A DNA stretch of 64,000 bases from Deltaproteobacteria bacterium (GCA_016875395.1 VGRF01000007.1:1-64000); one strand, 5' to 3'. Counted from the first letter of the stretch, positions 1 through 12,243 are shown. The notes: generated from the letters alone by a model not told the origin. Program-made: numbers and translations.

Positions 1-734
<734 letters not shown>

Positions 735-889
735 GAGCCGCCTCCGAGCTTTCGCTGAGAACTGCGCCGCTCGCTCGGCCGCGCGTGGCGCACCCGGTGC
801 GAGGTGAAGAGCGGGAGCGACACGCTGAAGCGCGCGCCGCGGCCGGGCTCGCTGTCGGCCGCGATGTCTCCGTCGTGCGCGCGCGCGAT

Positions 890-2203
890 CTAGCGCGCGA
901 GTGCGAGACCGAGGCCGAAGCCGCCGCGGCCGGTCTGCGCCGCACCGCGCGCGAAGCGATCCCAGAGGCGCGCGAGATCTTCGGGCGCAATGCCGGGGCC
1001 GCTGTCCACGATCGTCACCGTGACCGAGCCGCCCGCAACGCGCGCGCTCAGCTCGACGCGATCTCCCGGCCGGGAGTACTTGAGCGCGTTGTCGAGCAAG
1101 TTCGAGAAGAGCCGCTCCAGCCAGCTCGCGTCGCCGCGCACGACGGCCTCCGGCAGCGGCTCCACGAGCACGAGCGCGATCGTTCGCTGCTCGGCGAGCG
1201 GCGCGAAGAACTCCGCTTGCGTCCGTAACAACTTCGCGAGCTCGACGGGCGCGGTGTGCGCAGGATCGAGCCCCGACTCCACCTGCGCGAGGCGCAGCAG
1301 TGCGTTCAGCGCGCCGCCGAGCGCTGCGATCTCCTCGCGCAGCTCGAGCAGGACGGCGCGCTGCGCCTCCGCGTCAGGTGCCTGCGCGAGCGCGGCATCG
1401 AGGCGCGAGCCGATGCGCTGCAGCGGCGTGCGCAGCTCGTGTGCCGCGTTCGCATTGAAGCGGTGCACGTGCTCCATGCCCTCGCGAATGCGCGCCAGCA
1501 TCGCGTTGAGCGCGACGGCGAGGCGGTCCAGCTCGTCCTCCGTGCCGTGCACGGGAATCGCATCGTGCAGATTCGCGCTCGAGAGCTGCTCCGCGGCGCG
1601 CGCGATCTCGCCGACCGATGCGAGGCTGCGCCGCGCCAGCAAGAAGCCCGCGGCGCCGCTCGCGAGCAGCATCAGCGGCAGCGCCGCGAGCATCACGTTG
1701 CGCAGCTCGGCGAGGCCGTCGGCCCAGTGGCGCGTCGAGACGGCGACCTGCGCGAAGCCGATGGGCGCCGCGGCGGACGCGACGAAGTAGCGGCCGGCGC
1801 CGCGCAGCCTGCCCGCATAGATCTCCGAAGCGACGCGCCCCGTCGCGACTTGCTGCGGCAGCACGATGTCGACGCCGCGCAGCACGCCGACGTCGACGCG
1901 CAGGCGACCGTCGAAGCGCAGCAAGCGAATGCCGAGCCCGAGCTCAGGATCGGCCTCGGCGACGCGGCTCGCGAGGTACCGCGCACACCACGCTTCGTAC
2001 TCGGCGGTGGTCCCCGTCTGTGCGCGCGCTTCGAGCGCGCCCAGCAGCTCGGTCAGCTGCGTGCGCGCGACGAGCCGCGCTGCGCGATCCGAGCGCTGAG
2101 ACACGACGCCGTACACGACCGCCGCGAACACCGCGAGCGTCGCGGCCATCGCGACCGTGTACCTGAGCGCCCAGCGTGCCCCGACCGAGAGAACGAGCTG
2201 CAT
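890..2203 (-). CDS. Sensor histidine kinase, cut by an in-frame TAG in the ATPase domain
   Basis: Membrane sensor kinase partner of the downstream OmpR regulator. Visible parts are a transmembrane helix at about residues 15-36, a periplasmic sensor region, a second helix at about 168-192, and HAMP. The HisKA helix has the phospho-accepting His255 in AAHELRTPLQRI. The HATPase has an N box (NLLDNALKYS, Asn372), a G1 box (VDSGPGIAPEDL) and a G2 box (GGFGLGLALAR). The frame stops with TAG at 892-890 just after the G2 box. Reading on gives IARAHDGDIAADSEPGRGA and then FSVSLPL, the normal end of the domain, for 52 more codons to a TGA that overlaps the regulator start. A single TGG to TAG change would explain this. 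As encoded, the ATP lid and last strand are missing and the kinase is probably inactive unless the TAG is suppressed or is a sequencing error. Confidence 0.88.
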   Translation of the reverse strand: MQLVLSVGARWALRYTVAMAATLAVFAAVVYGVVSQRSDRAARLVARTQLTELLGALEARAQTGTTAEYEAWCARYLASRVAEADPELGLGIRLLRFDGRLRVDVGVLRGVDIVLPQQVATGRVASEIYAGRLRGAGRYFVASAAAPIGFAQVAVSTRHWADGLAELRNVMLAALPLMLLASGAAGFLLARRSLASVGEIARAAEQLSSANLHDAIPVHGTEDELDRLAVALNAMLARIREGMEHVHRFNANAAHELRTPLQRIGSRLDAALAQAPDAEAQRAVLLELREEIAALGGALNALLRLAQVESGLDPAHTAPVELAKLLRTQAEFFAPLAEQRTIALVLVEPLPEAVVRGDASWLERLFSNLLDNALKYSRPGDRVELSARVAGGSVTVTIVDSGPGIAPEDLARLWDRFARGAAQTGRGGFGLGLALAR

Positions 2204-2337
2204 GTCGCGCCTGTGATGGGACGTGGCCAGCCTATCACCGCGGCGAGAGGCTCCGAACGCGCGCCTTCATGCTGGCTTCAGACACGCAGCGCGCGTGCAA
2301 CGCTGCAGGCCGCGGCGTCTGGCAGCCGGTTCGCTTG

Positions 2338-2748
2338 TTATGTGGCTGCGCCCCACCGCCTGAACTGCGGCAGCCCGTCTGCGAGCGGCGCCCAGTCGAC
2401 GCGGTCCGCCAGCAAGATGTGTCGCTTCGGCGGAAAGGCGGCGGGATCGTCGAGGCTCGCGGTAGTCACGTCGAGATCCGCGGGACGCCGCGCGTGCGCG
2501 TACGTCAGCGCGGTTCCGCAATCGCGGCAGAAACCGCGCTGCACGCGCTCGGAGGAGCGAAAGCGCGCGAGCTCGCCCTTCGTGACACGAAACGAGTCCG
2601 CGTCGAACGTCACCCACGCGACGGGCGAAGCACCGGCCGCACGCCGGCAGGTCGCGCAGTGGCAGAACACTTGGTGGCGGCCCGCCCCGCGCGCCTCGTA
2701 GCGAACGGCGCCGCACAAGCAGCCACCGCGGTGCACCGCTTCGCTCAT
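2338..2748 (-). CDS. GFA/CENP-V family zinc protein
   Basis: Small cytoplasmic protein of 136 residues in the glutathione-dependent formaldehyde-activating enzyme (GFA) superfamily. The family's zinc-binding cysteines are visible: GGCLCGAVRYE near the N-terminus, VFCHCATCRRAAG at about 28-40, and GFCRDCGTALTY at about 71-82. The ATG overlaps the stop of the upstream ogt gene by four bases (ATGA), so it is the last gene of the alkylation-repair operon. Family members are usually assigned only by similarity. Formaldehyde released by oxidative or methyl-transfer repair makes the context appealing, but the substrate here is inferred. The stop codon TAA lies in a copy of the dispersed TAACAA motif. 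Confidence 0.85.
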   Translation of the reverse strand: MSEAVHRGGCLCGAVRYEARGAGRHQVFCHCATCRRAAGASPVAWVTFDADSFRVTKGELARFRSSERVQRGFCRDCGTALTYAHARRPADLDVTTASLDDPAAFPPKRHILLADRVDWAPLADGLPQFRRWGAAT

Positions 2749-3239
2749 CGCAGCGCTCCTTCGTGCGCGAGCAGCCAGCGCTTTCGCGGGGCGCCGCCCG
2801 CGTAGCCCGTGAGCGCGCCGCTCGCGCCGACGACGCGATGGCACGGCACGAGAATCGAGAACGGGTTGCGCGCGTTCGCATGCCCGACCGCGCGCGCGTG
2901 ATTCGGCGCGCCGAGCCTGCGCGCGAGCGCGCCGTACGTGGAGGTGGCGCCGAACGGAATCTCCGTGAGGGCAGCCCAGACCTTGCGCTGGAAATCGCTG
3001 CCACGCGGTGCGAGCGGCAACGCGAACGCGCGCAGCTCGCCGGCGAAGTAGGCGGCGAGCTGCCTGCGCGCCTCCGCGAAAACGGCAGCGCTGTCGTCGC
3101 GACGTGAGTCCGCCGAAAGCGGCGCGAGATGCGCGTGCTGCTCGAAGCGCACGCTCGTGAGCGCAGCGCCGTCGGCCGTGAGCGTGAGCGCGCCGAGTGG
3201 GCTCGCGAGCTCGGTGTGAAGCGTCGTGGCGAGGGTCAT
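2745..3239 (-). CDS. ogt: Methylated-DNA--protein-cysteine methyltransferase
   Basis: Suicide DNA-repair protein that moves the alkyl group from O6-alkylguanine to its own cysteine. The 164-residue protein has the acceptor motif LVPCHRVVGASGALTGYAGG and the preceding helix-turn-helix FQRKVWAALTEIPFGATSTYG, with the family's arginine finger region (HARAVGHANARNPF). The length is normal for Ogt. It lies 9 bases after the Ada-AlkA gene and overlaps the GFA gene by ATGA, so three genes share one minus-strand transcript. Expression is probably under the Ada-type activator encoded just upstream. Confidence 0.95.
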   Translation of the reverse strand: MTLATTLHTELASPLGALTLTADGAALTSVRFEQHAHLAPLSADSRRDDSAAVFAEARRQLAAYFAGELRAFALPLAPRGSDFQRKVWAALTEIPFGATSTYGALARRLGAPNHARAVGHANARNPFSILVPCHRVVGASGALTGYAGGAPRKRWLLAHEGALR

Positions 3240-3248
3240 TCGGGCCTC

Positions 3249-4751
3249 CTAGGCGAGCGAGCTCCAGAGGTGGAGTGCGGCGTACGAGCGCCACGGGCGC
3301 CATGCCTCGGAGCGCTCGAGCACTGCGCGCGCGTCGTCGATGCGCAGCGCCTTGCGCAGGCCGAGGTCGCCGTGCGGGAACGCGTCGGGCCACGCGACCG
3401 CGCGCATCAGTACGTAGTCCGCGGTCCACGGTCCGATGCCCGGCAGCGCGAGCAGCGCCTCGCGCACACGCTCCGGATCGGCGCCGGGCGCGAGATCGAG
3501 CGCGCCGTCGGCGCACGCGCGCGCTGCGGCGCGCAGCGTCTCGGCGCGGGCGCGCGTGAGACCGATGCCCGCGATCGAATCGACGCGCGCGCCGGCAATG
3601 CGCGCGGCGGTAGGTGTCAGGCGCGACAGCTCCGCGTGCGGCGTCTCGAGCGCTTCGCCGAAACGATCGGCGAGGCGTGCGGCGAACGTGGTCGCCGCCG
3701 CGACCGACACCTGCTGCCCGAGAATCGCGCGCGCGAGCAGCTCGAAGCCGTCGAAGGCGCCCGGCACGCGCAGCCCCGGGTTCTCGGCGACCCGCTTCGC
3801 GAGCGCAGCGTCGCCGGCGAGCTGCGGCGTGATCCGAGCAGGATCCGCCGCGAGGTCGAACAGCGCGCGCAACCTCGCGACGACAGGGAGCAGAACGGGC
3901 GCGAGCGAGGGCGACAGCTCTGCGCGCAGCGCGTTCGCGCGCTGCGAAGGCGCAACCCGCAGCCAGCCGCGCGCATCGCCGATCGCGACCGTGCGCGAGT
4001 AACGACCCTCGCTGACGTGCTCGACGCCGCGAATCGCGCGCGGCGCGAGGAACGCGAGCAGCGCGTCCCACGCGAGCGGCGCGCGATACGGCAGATCGAG
4101 CGCGATCGCGTCGTTCGCCTCGCTCGGCGCCCCCTTCGCGCTCTTGCGGAGCACACTCGGCGCGAGGCGATAGCGCTCTCGGAACGCGGCGTTGAAGCGG
4201 CGCACGCTCTCGAAGCCGCTCGCGAACGCGACGCTCGTGACGGGCATGCGCGTGTCGGTGAGCAGCTGCTTCGCCAGCAGCAGGCGGCGCGTGCGAATCA
4301 GCTCCGCGGGCGCGACGCCGAGCTCGCTCGCGACCGCGCGACGTACGTGGCGCTCCGAGACGCCGAGCGCGCGCGCGAGTGCAGGCAGCTCGCTCGCGCC
4401 GTCCTCGATGCGGCGCACCGCGCGCTGCGCGAGGCGCGACAGCGCGTCGACGCGCGCGAGCCCCGGCGCGAGCTCGGGGCGGCAGCGCAGGCACGGCCGA
4501 TAGCCCGCGCGCTCCGCCGCCGCTGCGCTCGCGTGGAACGTGCAGCGCTCGAACGCGGGCGTCTTCGCCGGGCAGATCGGGCGGCAGTAGATGCGCGTCG
4601 TGCGCACGGCGACGAAGAGCCGCCCGTCGAAGCGCGCGTCGCGCGCGCGAATCGCTGCGTAGGCTGCGCGTGGATCGAGTGCGGTGCAGGACTCTGGCGC
4701 GTGCGCGGGGCCGCTCGCGGCGACGGAGGCGACGGCTCTCTCTCGGTCCAT
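3249..4751 (-). CDS. Ada-type activator fused to AlkA 3-methyladenine glycosylase
   Basis: Bifunctional adaptive-response protein of about 500 residues. The N-terminal Ada zinc domain shows four cysteines in TRIYCRPICPAKTP and GYRPCLRCRPE; in this family one cysteine accepts methyl from phosphotriesters and switches the protein to an activator. An AraC-type helix-turn-helix follows (LARALGVSERHVRRAVASEL and the partner helix around VTSVAFASGFESVRRFNAAF). The C-terminal half is an AlkA glycosylase with the HhH-GPD motif LPGIGPWTADYVLMRAV and the catalytic aspartate in FPHGDLGLRKAL. ATG at 4751 is preferred because the frame upstream is Arg-rich and non-conserved. It heads an operon with ogt and the GFA gene. 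Fused Ada-AlkA proteins are known in actinobacteria and proteobacteria. The Ada cysteine methyltransferase domain is absent and is supplied by the separate ogt. Confidence 0.93.
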   Translation of the reverse strand: MDRERAVASVAASGPAHAPESCTALDPRAAYAAIRARDARFDGRLFVAVRTTRIYCRPICPAKTPAFERCTFHASAAAAERAGYRPCLRCRPELAPGLARVDALSRLAQRAVRRIEDGASELPALARALGVSERHVRRAVASELGVAPAELIRTRRLLLAKQLLTDTRMPVTSVAFASGFESVRRFNAAFRERYRLAPSVLRKSAKGAPSEANDAIALDLPYRAPLAWDALLAFLAPRAIRGVEHVSEGRYSRTVAIGDARGWLRVAPSQRANALRAELSPSLAPVLLPVVARLRALFDLAADPARITPQLAGDAALAKRVAENPGLRVPGAFDGFELLARAILGQQVSVAAATTFAARLADRFGEALETPHAELSRLTPTAARIAGARVDSIAGIGLTRARAETLRAAARACADGALDLAPGADPERVREALLALPGIGPWTADYVLMRAVAWPDAFPHGDLGLRKALRIDDARAVLERSEAWRPWRSYAALHLWSSLA

Positions 4752-4828
4752 GCGCGCGATCCTACGCGAGCGCCGGGTGCGCACTGGCCGTTTTCGGACG
4801 CGATCGCGGGAGCGCGCGGCGCTCGGCT

Positions 4829-5194
4829 TCAGCCCTTCTCCCGCATCGACTTCTCGTCCCACACATGCACGCGATAGCCGTCGTGGTCGAGCAGCTCGGC
4901 GCCGTAGCCCCAGAAGAGCTTCTCCGGGGGCTTCGCGAATGCGACGCCTGCGGCCGTGAGCTCGCGATGCTTCATCTCCACGTCATCGACTTGCAGGAAC
5001 AAATCGCAGGCGGCGAGCGCGGCGCGCTCGGGATCGCGGCCGAGAAAGATCGTGAACTCGGCGTCGTCCTTGATCGCGATCATTTCGCCGCCAGGAGCCT
5101 CCATCTCGATCGCGAAACCGAAGTTGCGGACGTAGAAGTCGGCGCTGCGGCGCGGGTCGGCGACGTAGAGGCCGAGGTGGTCGAGCTTCACCAT
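4829..5194 (-). CDS. VOC-family (glyoxalase/dioxygenase fold) protein
   Basis: A 121-residue single-module vicinal oxygen chelate protein, cytoplasmic. It starts MVKLDHLGLYVADPRRSADF, with the usual first metal-ligand histidine, and ends with LLDHDGYRVHVWDEK, where a bacterial glyoxalase or bleomycin-resistance protein would place its last ligand. Internal FLGRDPE and LFLQVDDVEMKHREL fit the beta-alpha-beta-beta-beta repeats. The substrate cannot be told from sequence; lactoylglutathione lyase, dioxygenase-like and antibiotic-binding roles are all possible. It is followed 10 bases before the GNAT gene's stop coordinate and precedes that gene's region on the same strand, with no overlap. Confidence 0.8.
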   Translation of the reverse strand: MVKLDHLGLYVADPRRSADFYVRNFGFAIEMEAPGGEMIAIKDDAEFTIFLGRDPERAALAACDLFLQVDDVEMKHRELTAAGVAFAKPPEKLFWGYGAELLDHDGYRVHVWDEKSMREKG

Positions 5195-5204
5195 GGATCT
5201 CTCC

Positions 5205-5633
5205 TCAGAGCGCGCGGTGCATCACCGCCGCACTCGCTGGGCACAGCTCCGTGAACTCGCGCGTGCGCTGGATCGCCGGCGGCGCGACGTCGCGGGCGAT
5301 CGGCGCGAAGCCCATGCGCGCGAAGAAGCGCGGCGCGGTGGTCGTCAGCAGGTACGCGTCGCGCACGCCGCGGCGGCGCGCGTCGCCGAGCAGGGTGTCG
5401 CACAGTGCAGCGCCGAGGCCCGCGTTGCGCAGCGTCTCGGCGATCGCGACCGAGCGCACGAGCGCGACTTCGCCGTAGTACTCGAGGCCGGCGCAGGCGA
5501 CGAGCGCGCCGCCTCGCTCGCCCACCAGGAACGCAGCGAAGTGCGGAGCGACGTCTTCCCAGGGAAGCTTCGCCTCCCGTAACAACTGCTGTGCTGCCGC
5601 GAGGTCGGCGGCGCGCGCGGGGCGAATCTCCAT
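5205..5633 (-). CDS. GNAT N-acetyltransferase, ArsN-like
   Basis: A 142-residue cytoplasmic acetyltransferase. The acetyl-CoA binding motif A is visible as VRSVAIAETLRNAGLGAALC, followed by the family's later strand TTTAPRFFARMGFAPIARD. The C-terminus with REFTELCPASAAVM resembles small GNATs linked to arsenic genes (ArsN), but no arsenic genes are nearby, so the substrate is open. The start is ATG at 5633. QQLLREAKLPW uses TTG-TTA for its Leu pair, a copy of the dispersed TAACAA motif. The 267 bases upstream, to 5900, contain no convincing gene. Confidence 0.82.
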   Translation of the reverse strand: MEIRPARAADLAAAQQLLREAKLPWEDVAPHFAAFLVGERGGALVACAGLEYYGEVALVRSVAIAETLRNAGLGAALCDTLLGDARRRGVRDAYLLTTTAPRFFARMGFAPIARDVAPPAIQRTREFTELCPASAAVMHRAL

Positions 5634-5900
5634 GCGCGGTCCTCCGCACACCAGCCTACCCGCGCGTCGCAGAAGCGCGGAGGCCGCGCGCGATCGGCGT
5701 CGAGCGACTCGTGCCGTACACCCGCGAGGGCGAGCGAGGCGAGGATCATCCACGCCGACGAGGCTGCGGATCACGAGCGCCATTCCGGTCTGAACGCCAG
5801 CGAGGTGCACCGAGAGACCCACGCCTGTTGCGAGATTCCTTTGCAGGAAAACGCCCGCTCCCCGAGCGCCGCTCTATCGTGCGCGCGAAGGAGACGCGCG

Positions 5901-6191
5901 ATGCCCGCCTACGTGCTCGCCGAGCTGACGATCGAGGACCGCGCCGAGTACGGCCGCTACGAGGCCGCGTTCATGGACGTGTTCAAGAACTTTCGCGGCG
6001 AGCTGCTCGTCGTGGACGAGAAGCCCACGGTCGTCGAGGGCACGTGGCCGCACACGCGCACCGTGCTGATCCGCTTCCCCGACGCCGCCGAGGCCGAGCG
6101 CTGGTACCGCTCCCCCGAGTATCAAGCCATCGCGCAGCACCGCTGGCGCGCCTCGCGCGCGAACGCGGTGATCCTGCAAGGCCTCGCCTGA
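5901..6191 (+). CDS. DUF1330 family protein
   Basis: A 96-residue dimeric alpha-beta-barrel type protein of the DUF1330 family. It starts MPAYVLAELTIEDRAEYGRY and has the family's VVDEKPTVVEGTWPHTRTVL and FPDAAEAERWYRSPEYQ segments. A good ribosome-binding site, AAGGAG, lies at 5888-5893, 7 bases before the ATG. No enzymatic function is established for the family. It is followed 28 bases later by a VOC gene in the same direction and the two may be cotranscribed. Confidence 0.88.
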   Translation: MPAYVLAELTIEDRAEYGRYEAAFMDVFKNFRGELLVVDEKPTVVEGTWPHTRTVLIRFPDAAEAERWYRSPEYQAIAQHRWRASRANAVILQGLA

Positions 6192-6219
6192 CAACCTCGA
6201 TCGACCGCTGGAGACGAAC

Positions 6220-6696
6220 ATGGCCGTGGAGATGAATGGGATCGCGCACATCCAGATCTCGGTGAACGACGCGGAGAAGTGCCTGCCGTTCTGGGAGCGC
6301 TTCTGCCACTTCCTCTCGATGAAGACGCTGATCAAGAACGCGGACACGATCTACTGCATCGGCTCGCGCACCGGCATCCTCGTGCGCGCGTCGGCGCCCG
6401 AGCACCGCGGCACGCGCTTCGATCAGACGCGCGCGGGCCTGCACCACTTCTGCTTTCGCGCGCGCAGCAACGAGGACATCGCGGCGGTGCACGCGTTCCT
6501 GAAGAACGAGCCGAACGTGAACATCCTGCGCGCGCCCGACGTCGGCCCGTGGGCGCCGGGTTATTACTCGATCTTGTTCGAGGATCCCGACGGCATTCGC
6601 GTCGAGGTGAATCACGTGCCGGGGCGCGGGCACTTCGGACCCGAAGGCCAGCTCGGCAGCGGCAGGGGGCCGATGGGGAAGCTGATCGGGACGTGA
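6220..6696 (+). CDS. VOC-family dioxygenase-like protein
   Basis: A 158-residue protein of the vicinal oxygen chelate fold. GIAHIQISVNDAEKCLPFW gives the first module and GLHHFCFRARSNEDI the second, with the terminal DPDGIRVEVNHVPG carrying the usual last metal-ligand glutamate (VEV). The His...His...Glu arrangement suggests a metal-binding enzyme. The C-terminal tail beyond residue 130 is Gly-rich and probably disordered. It follows the DUF1330 gene by 28 bases, and the pair could act on the same small metabolite, but this is only context. Confidence 0.83.
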   Translation: MAVEMNGIAHIQISVNDAEKCLPFWERFCHFLSMKTLIKNADTIYCIGSRTGILVRASAPEHRGTRFDQTRAGLHHFCFRARSNEDIAAVHAFLKNEPNVNILRAPDVGPWAPGYYSILFEDPDGIRVEVNHVPGRGHFGPEGQLGSGRGPMGKLIGT

Positions 6697-6771
6697 GCCT
6701 GAGCTCGCTCGGGGCCGAGAAGCTGCGAGCACTCGCGTAGCCGCCGTGATCGATGATTCGTGCGTCGGCGC

Positions 6772-7619
6772 CTAGAACAAGCTCCCCGGCTCCTCGTCGT
6801 CTTCGGGCGCAGGCGGCGGAATCGGCGGCAGTTCGGGCTCGCGCTCCAGCTGCTGTGCGAGCAGCCAGATCCCCGCGGCGACCGAAAGCGCGGCGGGCGC
6901 GAGCACGCTGAGCGGCGTCGTGTCGCCGGGCGCGTTGAAGCCGGGGATCGGCGCAAGGTGCGGGTACACGGTTGCTGCGACGCCGATCGCCGTGGTGCCC
7001 GCTTCGAGCGCGATGCAGGGCAGGATCGAGCCCGTCGCGAGGCGCAACGCGCCTAACAAGCCGCCGAGCACGAGGCCCTGCGCGGCGGCGCTCGCGAGCA
7101 TGGCGGGCTGCGCCGGGTCGCCCGGTGAGAAGAGCAGCGCCTGCAGGAATGCGATCAGAGCGATGCCGCGCGCGCGACCGAGCGCGGAGACGCAGCCCTG
7201 CAACAGCACGCCGCGAAGGAAGAACTCGCGCACGATCGGCAGCAAGAGGACGGCGGTGAGGATCTCCTCGACCGGCAACGCCTTCGGCTTTCCCAGCTCG
7301 GCGCTTTGCTTCGCATCGAGCGCGATGCGGATCCAGTTGTCCGCCTCGGAGGTGAGCAGCACGACGGGCAACAACAACAGCACGAGGGGAAGCGCGCTCA
7401 GCGAGAGGGCGGTAAGGCCGAGGCGCAGCGGAGCGGGCTCGGGCACGTAGCGCGCGGCGAGCGTGCCGAGGCCGCCGAGCGCGGCGACGGAGGCAAACGC
7501 GAAGGCGGCGGTGCCACCGCCGAAGCCCGCGGTGAGCGCGAGCATCGCGAAGGCCGCGAGACCCGCGAGCCCGAACGCGAGCCCCGGCGTCGGGAACGGA
7601 GGCCCGGGCGCTTGCGAAC

Positions 7620-7623
<4 letters not shown>
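6772..7623 (-). CDS. CPBP-like membrane protein lacking the full protease motif
   Basis: A 283-residue polytopic membrane protein with about seven hydrophobic segments and a charged, Pro-rich cytoplasmic tail ending DDEEPGSLF. The helix PIVREFFLRGVLLQG aligns with the first CPBP (Rce1-like) motif, normally EExxxR, but the first Glu is Arg. The segment ALLFSPGDP stands where FxxxH is expected, with no His. So the fold looks like CPBP but the catalytic set is incomplete, suggesting a non-proteolytic relative. The ATG overlaps the uvrA stop by four bases (ATGA), so it is translated with uvrA. One Leu-Leu pair (GGLLGALR) is a copy of the dispersed motif. Confidence 0.75.
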
Positions 7624-10492
<2,869 letters not shown>

Positions 10493-10496
<4 letters not shown>

Positions 10497-11554
10497 GACT
10501 CGGGCGTTGCGCCCGCCGGCTGCGTGAACTCCTCGATGCTCGCGACCAAGCCCTTGCGTTCGATGTAGGTGTGCTCGCGAATCTCGGTGATGAACTTCTC
10601 GTACTCGCCGTCGAGCCGCTCGCCGTAGAGCTTATTCATGATCGCGCGCTGCGCGTCTTCGAACGCGACGGGCTTCACGTCGCGCGCCTCGACGAGCTGC
10701 ACGAACACGCAGCCGAACGCCTCCTCGCTCACTTCGCTCAGTTGCCCGGGCGCGAGGGGGCGCACCGCCGCTTCGAGCCACGGCGCGAGCTTCGACTCGT
10801 GCACCCAGCCGAGCTCGGGATTCATCGTCGCGACGCCGTTCGCCACCTCGAGCAGGTCTTCCCCCGCGGCGACGCGCGCGCGCGCTGCGCGCACCGCGTC
10901 GCACGCCGCAACGCGCTGATCGGGAGCCGGCGGCGAGACGACGAAGCTGCGCGCGTGGAACTCGCGGCCGCTCTGGGGGCGACTCGCGAACTCGGCGTCG
11001 TAGATCTCCTTCACCTCTTCCGGCTTGATCTCGACGCGCGAGCCGATCACGCCGTTGACCACCTTCGAGTGCTCGATCTCGCCCCTGATGCGCTCGCGAT
11101 ACGCCGAGTACGGAAGGCCCTGCGCCTCCACGCTCGCGCGCAGCCGCTCCGGCGTGATGCCGTTGTCCGAAGCGATCTCCGCGATCGTGCCGTCGATCTC
11201 CTCGTCGGTCGCCTGCAGCTCCGCGCGCTTCACGACGATGCGCAGCAACGCCTTCTCGATCAGCCGCTCGAGCGCCTGCGCCTCGACCATGCGCAGGTCG
11301 CGCTCGCTCGCGCCCGCCGCCTTCGCGCGCGCGATGGTGGGCGCCGCCAGCTCGCGCACTTCGGACACGAGCACGATCTCCGCGCCGACCTGCGCCGCGA
11401 TGCCTTCGAGCAACAGCGACGTCTCGGCGGCGGCGGCCTGCTCCTCCTCGATCAGGCCCTCGAGCGCGCCCTGGGCGAACGCGGGCGACGCGAGCGCGCA
11501 AACGGCGGCGAAGGCAGTGGGAACGACGACGCGGGAGAGCTGGGAGGTGCGCAT
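10493..11554 (-). CDS. SurA-like exported peptidyl-prolyl isomerase/chaperone
   Basis: Periplasmic folding factor for outer-membrane proteins, judged by architecture. From ATG 11554 the protein has a signal peptide with a likely cleavage after SPAFA, then the SurA N-terminal helical domain ([17 protein letters not shown], and [15 protein letters not shown]). A single rotamase-like domain lies around 200-310 ([44 protein letters not shown]). The parvulin active residues are not clearly conserved, so it may be a chaperone only. A GTG twelve bases upstream is an alternative start. The stop overlaps uvrA as TTGA, an unusual coupling of envelope folding and DNA repair genes. Confidence 0.83.
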
Positions 11555-11654
11555 GAGGGGGAGCACCTTAGCGCCGCGTTGCGCAAATCAGGCTTGGGGA
11601 CGTTCTTGCTCGACTCGGCGCGCGGCTGGGGAGTTGAGCAAGACCAACTCCGAG

Positions 11655-12023
11655 TTACGCAATCCGCGGCCGCCACCCGAACCGCCGCAGGTCGATGCGC
11701 CCCCGCTCGTCGAACTCGATGCCCTCGCGTTCGAGCAGGACGCGCTGCACCCACTCGCCGCCGGGGTCGCTGCGCGGGCTGATCTCGCCGCGCGCGTTCA
11801 CGACGCGCTGCCACGGGACGCGCGAGCCGCTCGGCAGCGAGGCCATCGCATAGCCGGCTTGGCGCGGCGCGCGCGGCAAGCCCGCGAGCTCGGCGAGCTG
11901 GCCGTACGTGACGACGTGCCCGCGCGGGATGCGCTTCGCCACGCGCCAGATGCGCTCGTACGTCGACTCGTCGCCCGCGGGATTTCTCTTCGGCTTCGCC
12001 GCGCGTTTCCGCTTCGCCGCCAA
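11655..12023 (-). CDS. Alkyltransferase-like protein (ATL)
   Basis: DNA-binding protein of the MGMT fold that recognises O6-alkylguanine without repairing it. The helix-turn-helix KRIPRGHVVTYGQLAELAG and the glycine loop GYAMASLPSG are present, but the acceptor motif PCHRV is replaced by VPWQRVVNARG. The Cys to Trp change defines ATL proteins such as E. coli YbaZ and S. pombe Atl1, which hand lesions to nucleotide excision repair. The gene lies about 100 bases upstream of the surA-like/uvrA operon on the same strand, matching that role. The start is uncertain: TTG at 12023, 8 bases after the small upstream gene's stop, gives 122 residues; a GTG at 12149 would add a low-complexity N-terminus. 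Confidence 0.87.
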   Translation of the reverse strand: MAAKRKRAAKPKRNPAGDESTYERIWRVAKRIPRGHVVTYGQLAELAGLPRAPRQAGYAMASLPSGSRVPWQRVVNARGEISPRSDPGGEWVQRVLLEREGIEFDERGRIDLRRFGWRPRIA

Positions 12024-12030
12024 GCGGAGC

Positions 12031-12243
12031 TCAGTCCTCGCGCGCGACGGAACGCGAGCTCTTCTGCGCCATCGCGAAGAACTCCGCCAGCTTCGCGCGG
12101 CGCTCGGGCGGCAGGTACTGGAAGTTCGAGCCGCGGTCGGTGATCTCACAATAGTGGGGCGACACTTCGCGCTCGAGCTCCCGCGCGGGCGACATTGTGA
12201 GCCGGCGCAACGCCGCTTGCCTCACAAGTTTTGGGGACATCAC
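12031..12243 (-). CDS. Small hypothetical protein upstream of ATL
   Basis: A 70-codon frame from GTG-ATG at 12243-12238 to TGA at 12033-12031. The second half (RGSNFQYLPPERRAKLAEFF then AMAQKSSRSVARED) has the balanced composition of real protein and an amphipathic helix, whereas the first half is built from short repeats with TTGTGAG cores. The stop lies 8 bases before the proposed ATL start, consistent with coupling. No family is recognised. It could be a real small gene, or a longer N-terminal part of another gene eroded by repeats. Confidence 0.35.
   Translation of the reverse strand: MMSPKLVRQAALRRLTMSPARELEREVSPHYCEITDRGSNFQYLPPERRAKLAEFFAMAQKSSRSVARED
12145..12243. repeat. Short direct/inverted repeats with CTCACAA cores
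   Basis: Plus-strand CTCACAATAGTGGGGCGACA (12145-12164) and CTCACAAGTTTTGGGGACAT (12221-12240) are imperfect direct copies, with a shorter inverted core GCGACATTGTGAG at 12188-12200 between them. They sit at the 5' end of the small frame upstream of ATL and could be operator half-sites, or chance within the coding sequence. Confidence 0.4.

Noticed and set aside
890-892. Genome-wide reading of TAG as an amino acid
   Set aside because: Several intact genes in the window end in TAG at the expected place, so TAG works as stop here.
3129-4877. Long plus-strand open frame opposite the Ada-AlkA gene
   Set aside because: The product is Arg/Ala-rich with no domain; high G+C keeps antisense frames open. 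The same holds for long frames opposite uvrA, PBP1 and the P450.
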